The notes under the pieces: model-generated
Told to the model about the DNA's origin: nothing
The model's database searches: none
What the model saw: the letters and a program-made list of their open reading frames with translations, nothing else
Made by a program: the position numbers and the translations under genes
Part shown: positions 1 through 5,334 of the stretch, piece after piece
Position numbering within the stretch: the stretch's first letter is position 1
How the letters are laid out: each line of letters starts with the position of its first letter
Assembly (NCBI GenBank): GCA_947455845.1
Contig: CANGQE010000086.1
Location: 1-5,915, forward strand
Length of the DNA: 5,915 nucleotides
From: Rickettsiales bacterium
GTDB taxonomy: Bacteria; Pseudomonadota; Alphaproteobacteria; Rickettsiales; UBA1997
Direction: 5' to 3'

Positions 1-41
1 CCAATGATAACTAGTGCCGCTGTTACGATTTTTTGCTTCAT
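1..41 (-). CDS. N-terminal fragment of an unidentified, probably exported or membrane-anchored protein
   Basis: An ATG at 41-39 on the minus strand opens a frame that runs off the left edge after 13 complete codons (MKQKIVTAALVII, then a partial codon beginning GG). Two lysines followed by an uninterrupted hydrophobic stretch look like the start of a signal peptide or N-terminal membrane anchor. It lies 31 bp downstream of tRNA-Arg on the same strand. No Shine-Dalgarno sequence precedes the ATG, as for every other start in this window. The visible part is too short to identify the product, and a chance frame cannot be excluded. Confidence 0.5.
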   Translation of the reverse strand, partial: MKQKIVTAALVII

Positions 42-72
42 AAAATATTCAAGTTTTGGAGTTAGTAAAATT

Positions 73-149
73 TGGTGCACCCGGCGGGATTTGAACCCAC
101 AACCTTTGCCTTCGGAAAGCAACACTCTATCCAGTTGAGCTACGGATGC
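73..149 (-). tRNA. tRNA-Arg (anticodon CCG)
   Basis: The minus strand folds as a complete 77-nt cloverleaf. The acceptor stem pairs GCATCCG with CGGGTGC, with one G-T pair. The D arm carries GCTC/GAGT, and the anticodon stem TTGCT/GGCAA holds the loop TTCCGAA. The variable loop has 5 nt, and the T arm is GTGGG-TTCAAAT-CCCGC. The CCA end is encoded at 75-73. The anticodon at loop positions 3-5 is CCG, which reads the arginine codon CGG. The gene lies between the nfu-side heptamer hairpin (154-222) and the truncated gene at 41-1. No duplicated tRNA 3' end that would mark an integrated element is visible. Confidence 0.97.
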
Positions 150-153
150 AGGA

Positions 154-222
154 CAGTTATCAGTTAACAATTAGCAATTAACATTGATCGAATGTTAACT
201 GCTAATTGTTAACTGTTAACTT
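154..222. repeat. Heptamer inverted-array element 1 (tRNA-Arg / nfu gap)
   Basis: The left arm at 154-185 reads as 7-bp units cagttat, cagttaa, caattag, caattaa and a partial catt. The right arm at 191-222 carries the same units in reverse complement. Positions 161-185 and 191-215 pair at 24 of 25 positions around the 5-nt loop gatcg, and a weaker outer unit extends the stem to 32 bp. The element fills almost the whole space between the tRNA 5' end and the nfu stop codon, and its outermost base overlaps that stop. No T-run follows the stem, so it does not look like a classical terminator. Confidence 0.9.
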
Positions 223-785
223 TAGTTGTCGTCAACCTGTTCCACCGACAAAACCTCTGGAATGTAATGTTTGAGCATATTCTCAATACCATTCTTCAAA
301 GTAATTGTTGAGCTAGGGCATCCCGAGCAAGAGCCTTTTAGTTGTAATCTGACAATTCCATCTTCAAAACTATCAAAAATAATATCGCCACCATCCATTG
401 CTACGGCTGGGCGTACTTTAATTTCGATTAGTTCTTTGATTTGTTTTACGATCTCGCTGTCTTCTTCGTTGGTTACAGATTCAGCAGCTGTTTGTTCAAA
501 CATTATCGGCTTGCCTGAAACGTAAAAATCCATGATTGTCGCCAAGATTTCTGCCTTAATTTGCGGCCATAAAGCTGCGCTTGATTTGGTGACTGTGATA
601 AAATCACGCCCAAAAAAAATCGCCTCAATTCCGGCGATTTCAAAAAGTTGCAAAGCTAAAGGCGATTTGGTTACCGCTTGTTTCTGACTTTTAAATTCCG
701 CAGTCCCTTCCGCCAAAACTACTTGACCATCCGGAATGAATTTTAAAGTTGCGGGATTAGGAGTTTCTTCGGTTTGGATAAACAT
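222..785 (-). CDS. nfu: NifU/NFU1-type iron-sulfur cluster carrier protein
   Basis: The protein has 187 residues in two domains. The N-terminal Nfu_N domain (about 1-95) opens with FIQTEETPNPATLKFIP and contains GRDFITVTK near 59-67. The C-terminal NifU-like domain (about 110-183) contains VRPAVAMDGGD (124-134) and the cluster-binding CxxC motif C153-S-G-C156. Members of this family bind a 4Fe-4S cluster, through a dimer of the CxxC domain, and hand it to client enzymes in the cytosol. The layout matches mitochondrial NFU1 and its alphaproteobacterial relatives, not E. coli NfuA, whose N-terminal domain is a degenerate A-type scaffold. The ATG at 785 gives the canonical N-terminus, so the start is secure despite having no Shine-Dalgarno. 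The 81-bp gap to the upstream solute-binding gene is mostly a heptamer hairpin. No isc or suf genes lie nearby. Confidence 0.95.
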   Translation of the reverse strand: MFIQTEETPNPATLKFIPDGQVVLAEGTAEFKSQKQAVTKSPLALQLFEIAGIEAIFFGRDFITVTKSSAALWPQIKAEILATIMDFYVSGKPIMFEQTAAESVTNEEDSEIVKQIKELIEIKVRPAVAMDGGDIIFDSFEDGIVRLQLKGSCSGCPSSTITLKNGIENMLKHYIPEVLSVEQVDDN

Positions 786-789
786 AAAA

Positions 790-880
790 AATTTAACAAT
801 TAACAGTTAACAATTAACAGTTGTTAGGCTTTGTAACAGCTGGCACCAACTGTTAATTGCTAACTGCTAATTGTTAATTG
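790..880. repeat. Heptamer inverted-array element 2 (nfu / solute-binding protein gap)
   Basis: The left arm reads aatttaa (degenerate), caattaa, cagttaa, caattaa, cagttg at 790-823. The right arm at 847-880 carries the reverse complement of caattaa, caattag, cagttag, caattaa, cagttg. Positions 793-823 and 847-877 pair at 29 of 31 positions, around a 23-nt loop of unrelated sequence (824-846). The right arm runs into the 3' end of the solute-binding protein gene and supplies its TAG stop at 869-867. The left arm ends 5-8 bp short of the nfu start codon. Read on the minus strand, the stem is followed by six T residues immediately before the nfu ATG. Confidence 0.9.
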
Positions 881-2579
881 ACTGAAGCCACCATGCATCT
901 ACCGCCAAAGAATATTTCGGCTGTACATTCGGTATTGCAAAAATATTACGGTATAAAATGCGGTAAGTATTATTGTGCCATTGTGGCGTTGTGTAGTAAT
1001 TTTCAAGCATTCTTTGGTCAAGTTTCTGACAAAGATTTTTTAGTGCCAGCTTGGTCTGAGCTTGAGAAATTTTCTCAACTAAATTGTCGATTTCCTTGTC
1101 ATTAAGACCAATTAAATTGTGGCTGCCTTTGACGTCTTTTTGTGAAGAATGGAAGTAAGAAAAAAGCTCATCTCCCGGAATTAGGGCTTGGCCGAACATG
1201 CCGACAACAATATCAAAATCAAAATTATTAACTCGTGTTTGATATTGATTTTCCTCGATAAAACGCACTTTGGCGTCCATTCCTAGCTTGCGCAAATTTT
1301 TCACAAAAGGCGCTACAATCATTTCAAAAGACTCGCTGTTAATTAAAAATTCCAGCGCCACTTGTTTGCCGCTTTTAGGGTCAATTAACTTTTCACCGAC
1401 AATTTTGTAACCCGCCTCATCCAATATTTTTTTAGCTGTAATCAAATTGGCACGATTAAATCCGTCGCCGTTAGATTTTGGTAAATGGAAATTTTTGTAA
1501 CCAAAATCGGAGTTAGCAAAATAACTTTCTGTGCGCTTGTAAGAGCCATAAAAAATGTGATCGCGCAACCATTCAAAATCAAAAGCATAAGTCAGAGCCT
1601 TGCGTAATGCAATATCCTGAAATTTTTCACGACGTAAATTAAGCACAAAAGTTTGCATCGGCGCTGGCAATTGGTGAGTAATTTCTTTCTTAATTATTTC
1701 ACCGTTTTTCACCGCCTCAATATTGTAAGAATTAGCCCAATTGCGGGCGATATTTTCTTGGCGCATGTCGTATTTTTGCGACTTAAAAGCCTCAACCAAC
1801 ACGTTATTGTCGCGGTAATAATCAAAAGTAATTTGGTCAAAATTGTAGCGGCCACGATTGACCGGCAAATCCTTGGCCCAATAGTTTTGGACGCGCTCAA
1901 AAGTGATTGAGCGATTAGGTTTTATTTCTTTAATTTTGTAAGGCCCCGAACCAAGTGGCGGGGTTAAAGTTGTTTTAGAAAAATCTACTTTTGCGTAATA
2001 ATGCTGCGGCAAAACCGGCAGTGAGGACACCAAAACCGGCAGCTCACGATTGTGATTATTTTTAAATTCAAAACGTACTAAATGGCCGTTGATTTTTTTG
2101 ACAGAGGCAACATCGCGAAAAGCCATTTTGTAAGATGGATGACCCTCGGTAACTAACTTATTAAAAGTAAAAACCACATCGTCAGCAGTAATTAAAACAT
2201 CGTCGTGAAAGCGAGCATTTTTTCTGAGCTTAAATTCAATCGCCATTTTATTCGGAGCCAATTTAACACTTTCCGCCACCAACCCGTAACGCGCCGAAAT
2301 TTCATCGTCACTACCTTCCATTAAACTGTCGTAAAGATAAGAAACACCTGACGCGGTAATGCCTTTTAAAATAAACTGATTCAGACTATTAAACCCACCC
2401 TCAACCCCAAATTTTACACTACCGCCTTTGGGAGCTTGCGGATTAACATAATCAAAATGTTGAAAATTTTTTGGATATTTTAAATCTCCGAAGGTGGAAA
2501 TACCGTGGTTGAAACCCGTAGCGGCTAGGGCTTGGGAGGAGATCAAAAAAAACAACAAGGCGGATTTAACAATTAACAT
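867..2579 (-). CDS. YejA-like periplasmic solute-binding protein (ABC transporter, family 5)
   Basis: The 570-residue protein has a signal peptide: lysine at 5, hydrophobic core 7-17, probable cleavage after QALA near residue 19. The mature N-terminus carries a YejA-type block, HGISTFGDLKYP followed by HFDYVNPQAPKGG (25-53). The family 5 (DppA/OppA fold) signature follows, with ITADDVVFTFNKL at 130-142 and GSGPYKI further on. The protein ends with the family's QPKY...AWW motif just before the stop. It should deliver peptides or peptide-like compounds to an inner-membrane permease, but no permease or ATPase gene is in the window. YejA relatives are usually somewhat longer, around 600 residues. 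The start lies inside a heptamer repeat: ATG at 2579-2577 follows an in-frame TAA directly, and later TTG codons would destroy the signal peptide. Residues 568-570 and the stop also come from a repeat. Substrate is unknown; the family call is firm. Confidence 0.92.
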   Translation of the reverse strand: MLIVKSALLFFLISSQALAATGFNHGISTFGDLKYPKNFQHFDYVNPQAPKGGSVKFGVEGGFNSLNQFILKGITASGVSYLYDSLMEGSDDEISARYGLVAESVKLAPNKMAIEFKLRKNARFHDDVLITADDVVFTFNKLVTEGHPSYKMAFRDVASVKKINGHLVRFEFKNNHNRELPVLVSSLPVLPQHYYAKVDFSKTTLTPPLGSGPYKIKEIKPNRSITFERVQNYWAKDLPVNRGRYNFDQITFDYYRDNNVLVEAFKSQKYDMRQENIARNWANSYNIEAVKNGEIIKKEITHQLPAPMQTFVLNLRREKFQDIALRKALTYAFDFEWLRDHIFYGSYKRTESYFANSDFGYKNFHLPKSNGDGFNRANLITAKKILDEAGYKIVGEKLIDPKSGKQVALEFLINSESFEMIVAPFVKNLRKLGMDAKVRFIEENQYQTRVNNFDFDIVVGMFGQALIPGDELFSYFHSSQKDVKGSHNLIGLNDKEIDNLVEKISQAQTKLALKNLCQKLDQRMLENYYTTPQWHNNTYRILYRNIFAIPNVQPKYSLAVDAWWLQSINN

Positions 2580-2638
2580 TTAACAATTAACATTTTGGTT
2601 AAAGATGCCCTCAATTGTTAACTGTTAATTGTTAATTG
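2563..2638. repeat. Heptamer inverted-array element 3 (divergent solute-binding protein / ribF gap)
   Basis: The left arm at 2563-2596 reads gatttaa, caattaa, catttaa, caattaa, catttt, and includes an exact 14-bp tandem duplication (2564-2577 and 2578-2591). The right arm at 2612-2638 holds the reverse complement of caattaa, caattaa, cagttaa, caattg. Positions 2566-2589 pair with 2612-2635 at 22 of 24 positions. The loop is unrelated sequence. The element covers nearly the entire 63-bp space between two divergent genes and extends into the solute-binding protein gene, where a catttaa unit forms its start codon on the minus strand. Promoters for both genes must lie in or beside it; no convincing -35/-10 pair is visible. 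Confidence 0.9.
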
Positions 2639-2642
2639 CTAA

Positions 2643-3614
2643 ATGAAAATAATCCGAAATTTAAACAAACTCCCCCACGCCCTCCCCCCGCTTGCTCTCA
2701 CAATCGGCAATTTTGACGGCGTGCATTTGGGGCACCAACAGATATTGAGCGAGGTAAAAAAAATTGCCAAAGAAAAAAAATTAGCCTCAGCAATTTTAAC
2801 TTTTGAACCGCATCCGATTTCTTTTTTAAGACCCGACCGCCCCAAAGATTTTCGCATTACCGGCCTCGCCCAAAAACTGAGAATTTTTCAAAAAGAAAAA
2901 GTCGACTATTTAATTATTTTACCATTTAACCAAAAATTATCCGAGATTACGGCGCAGAATTTCATCAAAGAAATTCTGGTTGAAGGCTTGAATATCAAGC
3001 ATTTGGTAATTGGTTACGATTTTATTTTCGGTAAAAATCGTGAGGGAAATTTTCAGCTTTTAGAAAGAGAATCAAAAAATTTTAATTTTGCTTTAAGTGA
3101 AATTTCGGCGGTAAAAAATCTGGAGCAAACTTGCTCTTCCAGCGCCATTAGAAAATTGATTACGGAAGGAAAAATTGCCCAAGCAAATCAATTTTTAGGA
3201 AAGAACTTTACAGTTGAGGGCATCGTCAATAATGGAAGAAAACTCGCCTCTCAACTCGGATTCCCCACTGCGAATTTAGCGCTTAAACCACAAATTATTA
3301 AACCAAAATTCGGTGTTTACAAAACCACAAGTTTCATTCCTCATTTGGGAAAAAAGTTCTCTTCAATTACTAATTTCGGCGTCAAACCAACAATCGCCGG
3401 CAACCTCTTCCCGCTTTTTGAAACTCACATTTTAAATTTTTCTCAAAATATTTACGGCAAAAAAATTGTGGTAGAGTTTGTAGATTTTATTCGTGAGGAA
3501 AAAAAGTTTGCTTCGTTGGATGAATTAAAAAAACAAATTGAAATGGACGTTGGTAATGTTCTCCGATGCGGGTCGGGGTTTGTAACCCCGACCCTATGTT
3601 TGCATCAAACCTAA
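2643..3614 (+). CDS. ribF: Bifunctional riboflavin kinase / FAD synthetase
   Basis: RibF phosphorylates riboflavin to FMN and adenylylates FMN to FAD in the cytosol. The 323-residue protein shows both domains. The FMN adenylyltransferase domain (about 1-180) has the nucleotide-binding GNFDGVHLGH at 22-31, TFEPHP at 53-58, GYDFIFGKNREG at 124-135 and SSSAIR at 165-170. The riboflavin kinase domain (about 185-300) has GRKLASQLGFPTANL at 198-212, GVYK at 224-227, TNFGVKPTI at 243-251 and the late FASLDELKKQI at 289-299. The ATG at 2643 gives the usual MKIIRNL-type start and follows a heptamer array directly, without a Shine-Dalgarno. The C-terminus is odd: residues 310-323 and the TAA stop are encoded by a palindromic REP-like element, so the original tail was probably replaced. 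The last conserved block lies before this change, so activity is probably kept. Confidence 0.96.
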   Translation: MKIIRNLNKLPHALPPLALTIGNFDGVHLGHQQILSEVKKIAKEKKLASAILTFEPHPISFLRPDRPKDFRITGLAQKLRIFQKEKVDYLIILPFNQKLSEITAQNFIKEILVEGLNIKHLVIGYDFIFGKNREGNFQLLERESKNFNFALSEISAVKNLEQTCSSSAIRKLITEGKIAQANQFLGKNFTVEGIVNNGRKLASQLGFPTANLALKPQIIKPKFGVYKTTSFIPHLGKKFSSITNFGVKPTIAGNLFPLFETHILNFSQNIYGKKIVVEFVDFIREEKKFASLDELKKQIEMDVGNVLRCGSGFVTPTLCLHQT

Positions 3615-3662
3615 AACATGGGCTTTGATGCAAACATGTGGACGGAGTTACAAACTCCGTCC
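3570..3662. repeat. REP-doublet (REPIN-like) compound palindrome overlapping the ribF 3' end
   Basis: Two 39-bp arms (3571-3609 and 3624-3662) face each other around a 14-bp loop. Each outer end is itself a hairpin. Hairpin A, 3570-3580/3584-3594, has an 11-bp stem with loop tgt. Hairpin C, 3640-3649/3653-3662, has a 10-bp stem with loop aca. Between them lies a perfect 14-bp stem (3596-3609/3624-3637). Hairpin C is an inverted copy of A, differing at four positions that form two base pairs, so each hairpin stays perfectly paired. Two inverted REP-like units around a spacer is the layout of REPINs mobilised by RAYT (Y1) transposases. No such transposase is in the window. There is no T-run after any stem. 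Confidence 0.85.
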
Positions 3663-3665
3663 AGC

Positions 3666-3754
3666 GCCGGGGTCCATCGTGTCACGAGTTGAGTTTTAAG
3701 TTTATGTTAGAACTTGCTTCAAGGTTGACCCCGCAGCAAGTGCGGGGTGACACC
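3666..3754. repeat. GC-rich hairpin repeat remnant between ribF and leuD
   Basis: Positions 3728-3735 and 3741-3748 form a perfect 8-bp GC-rich stem (accccgca/tgcggggt) with loop gcaag. Pieces of a similar unit occur upstream: ggggtc at 3669-3674 reappears inverted as gacccc at 3727-3732, and gtgtcac at 3679-3685 reappears inverted as gtgacac at 3747-3753. It resembles the dispersed GTCACCCCGC-type intergenic hairpins common in proteobacterial genomes, although I cannot name the family. The GC-rich composition contrasts sharply with the surrounding AT-rich DNA. The stem is not followed by T residues, so a terminator role is unlikely. Confidence 0.6.
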
Positions 3755-3766
3755 GAGAGAGAGGTG

Positions 3767-3794
3767 CTAATTGTTAATTGATAATTGCTAACTG
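3767..3794. repeat. Single-arm heptamer array (element 4, upstream of leuD)
   Basis: Four consecutive 7-bp units in one orientation only: ctaattg, ttaattg, ataattg, ctaactg. They match the units of the other arrays but have no inverted partner nearby. The array directly follows the GC-rich hairpin repeat. The remaining sequence to the leuD start (3795-3882) holds no clear promoter or operator. A copy of caattaa at 3875-3881, one base before the leuD ATG, may be chance. Confidence 0.8.
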
Positions 3795-3882
3795 ATAAAA
3801 CTCCCCAAAAATAAACTTGTAATTTAGAGGTTTATTGATTTATTTCGCGACCTTCTCTTTTTGTTAAACCTTCCCAATTAAA

Positions 3883-4497
3883 ATGGAAAAATTTACCGCG
3901 ATCACTTCAGTTGCAGCGCCACTAGCTTTGATTAATATCGATACCGATATGATAATCCCTAAGCAATTTTTGAAAACGATTAAAAGAACTGGCTTAGGTC
4001 AAAATCTTTTTCACGAAATGCGTTTTGATTTAAACGATAAAGAAATTGCTGATTTTGTTTTAAACAAACCTGCTTACAGAAATTCTAAAATCCTAGTTGC
4101 CCGCGATAATTTTGGCTGTGGATCAAGCCGCGAGCACGCTCCTTGGGCTTTAATTGATTTCGGCATTAGCTGCATTATCGCCCCATCTTTCGCTGATATT
4201 TTTTTCAACAACTGTTTTAAAAACGGCATTTTACCGGTAATTCTTCCTACCGATCAGGTTGATGAATTGCTTGAATTTTCTAAGAATGAACAAAACAGCA
4301 TTACGATTGACTTGCAAAAACAAGAAGTTCGCGCTGCTAATAAAATCTACAAATTCGAAGTTGATGCTTTTAGAAAGCATTGCTTAATCGAAGGTCTTGA
4401 CGATATCGGATTAACCTTGCAAAAAGGTAATCAAATAAACGATTTCGAAACCCAAAATAGACTACTCACTCCTTGGCTTTATTCCAATAACCAATAA
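3883..4497 (+). CDS. leuD: 3-isopropylmalate dehydratase small subunit
   Basis: LeuD is the swivel-domain subunit that pairs with LeuC (the 4Fe-4S subunit) to isomerise 2-isopropylmalate to 3-isopropylmalate in leucine biosynthesis. The 204-residue length is normal for LeuD. Family motifs are all present: NIDTDMIIPKQFLK (18-31), the substrate-contacting GCGSSREHAPWAL (78-90), PSFADIFFNNCFKNGILP near 100-117, and LIEGLDDIGLTL near the C-terminus, ending in TPWL. The NIDTDMIIPKQFLK and GCGSSREHAPW blocks fit bacterial LeuD better than homoaconitase or archaeal small subunits. The ATG at 3883 gives the standard N-terminus and has no Shine-Dalgarno. No leuC, leuA or leuB is visible, so LeuC must be encoded elsewhere. 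fabI follows after 11 bp and is probably co-transcribed. The final residues NNQ and the stop fall in a degenerate period-7 stretch. Confidence 0.96.
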   Translation: MEKFTAITSVAAPLALINIDTDMIIPKQFLKTIKRTGLGQNLFHEMRFDLNDKEIADFVLNKPAYRNSKILVARDNFGCGSSREHAPWALIDFGISCIIAPSFADIFFNNCFKNGILPVILPTDQVDELLEFSKNEQNSITIDLQKQEVRAANKIYKFEVDAFRKHCLIEGLDDIGLTLQKGNQINDFETQNRLLTPWLYSNNQ

Positions 4498-4504
4498 CAA
4501 TTAA
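4484..4504. repeat. Possible degenerate heptamer array across the leuD stop and leuD-fabI spacer
   Basis: Three consecutive 7-bp units, ccaataa, ccaataa and caattaa, span the last codons of leuD, its TAA stop and most of the 11-bp spacer to fabI. The third unit matches the consensus of the other arrays exactly; the first two each differ from it at two positions. There is no inverted partner. The exact period of 7 is suggestive, but in AT-rich DNA a stretch this short could arise by chance. Confidence 0.35.
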
Positions 4505-4508
4505 AATC

Positions 4509-5327
4509 ATGACAATTCTAGCAGGAAAAAAAGGTTTAATCATGGGCGTCGCCAACAACCGCTCAATCGCTTGGGGCATTGCCGAAGAAGCTAAAAAATA
4601 TGGTGCCGAGTTGGCCTTTACTTACCAAGGTGAAGCTTTGCAAAAACGCGTTGAACCTCTAGCTGCTTCAGTTGGCTCTGATATCGTTCTTCCTTGTGAC
4701 GTTAATGATCCTGCATCAGTTAAAGCAGTTTTTGCCGAATTAGAAAAAAAATGGGGCAAGCTTGATTTCTTGGTTCACGCCATCGCTTACTCAGACAAAG
4801 AAGAATTACGCGGCAAATATCTTGATACCAGCCCTGCTAACTTCGTTAATACCATGAATATTTCAGCTTTCTCTTTAGTTGCAGTTTCTAAAGAAGCCGA
4901 GCCTCTAATGAAAAAAGCCGGCGGCGGAAGCATCATTACTCTAAGCTATTACGGCGCTGAAAAAGTTATGCCTCACTACAATGTAATGGGTGTTGCTAAA
5001 GCTGCTCTTGAAGCATCAGTACGCTACCTTTCAATGGATATGGGTAAAGATAACATCCGCGTTAACGCAATTTCAGCCGGTCCGGTTAAAACTTTAGCTG
5101 CTAGTGGAATTGGCGATTTCAGACTAATCTTCAAATGGAACGAATATAATTCGCCATTACGTCGCAACGTAACTCTACAAGATGTCGGCGGCGCCGGTGT
5201 TTTCTTGCTTTCCGAACTTGGCGCAGGTGTAACGGGTGAAACTCTTCACGTTGATGCCGGATATCACGTTGTGGGCATGAAAGCTCCAGATGCTCCGGAT
5301 ATTTCGATTGTTAGAGACAGCGAGTAA
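4509..5327 (+). CDS. fabI: Enoyl-[acyl-carrier-protein] reductase (NADH)
   Basis: FabI reduces trans-2-enoyl-ACP, the last step of each type II fatty acid elongation cycle, in the cytosol. The 272-residue protein is a short-chain dehydrogenase-fold FabI. The nucleotide-binding loop is GVANNRSIAWG (13-23), with the CDV acidic contact at 63-65. The catalytic region SYYGAEKVMPHYNVMGVAK (146-164) gives Y157 and K164, equivalent to E. coli Y156 and K163, with Y147 equivalent to Y146. The substrate loop ISAGPVKTLAASGI follows at 188-201. The tail (GYHVVGMKAPDAPDIS) is the extended alphaproteobacterial type. Residue 93 is alanine in HAIAY where E. coli has Gly93. The ATG at 4509 lies 11 bp after the leuD stop and lacks a Shine-Dalgarno. 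A heptamer hairpin separates fabI from gmk. Confidence 0.97.
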   Translation: MTILAGKKGLIMGVANNRSIAWGIAEEAKKYGAELAFTYQGEALQKRVEPLAASVGSDIVLPCDVNDPASVKAVFAELEKKWGKLDFLVHAIAYSDKEELRGKYLDTSPANFVNTMNISAFSLVAVSKEAEPLMKKAGGGSIITLSYYGAEKVMPHYNVMGVAKAALEASVRYLSMDMGKDNIRVNAISAGPVKTLAASGIGDFRLIFKWNEYNSPLRRNVTLQDVGGAGVFLLSELGAGVTGETLHVDAGYHVVGMKAPDAPDISIVRDSE

Positions 5328-5334
5328 ATTTTTA

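Noticed and set aside
73..149. tRNA-Arg as an integration site for a genomic island
   Set aside because: No repeated tRNA 3' fragment and no integrase gene is present in the window.
271..525. 84-codon open frame on the plus strand
   Set aside because: It lies antisense within nfu, whose protein has clear family motifs; the plus-strand translation has no recognisable features.
878..1105. 75-codon open frame on the plus strand
   Set aside because: It is antisense to the C-terminal part of the solute-binding protein gene and has no family similarity that I can see.
1653..1910. Overlapping open frames on both strands (plus 1653-1910, minus 1709-1900)
   Set aside because: Both are out-of-frame shadows inside the solute-binding protein gene.
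2639..2857. 72-codon open frame on the minus strand
   Set aside because: It is antisense to the conserved RibF N-terminus; its composition reflects the opposite strand.
3570..3662. REP-like hairpins as a rho-independent terminator for ribF
   Set aside because: The stems are strong, but none is followed by a T-run on either strand within the expected distance.
3704..3781. 25-codon frame upstream of leuD with four Leu codons, a possible leucine attenuator leader peptide
   Set aside because: The Leu codons are scattered (residues 2, 4, 8, 22) and not in a run. Most of the frame is hairpin repeat and its end is heptamer array. No terminator-type hairpin with T-run lies between it and leuD.
3815..3850. 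Possible -35/-10 promoter for leuD (ttgtaa followed by ttattt)
   Set aside because: The -10 match is weak and the region is AT-rich, so chance matches are expected.
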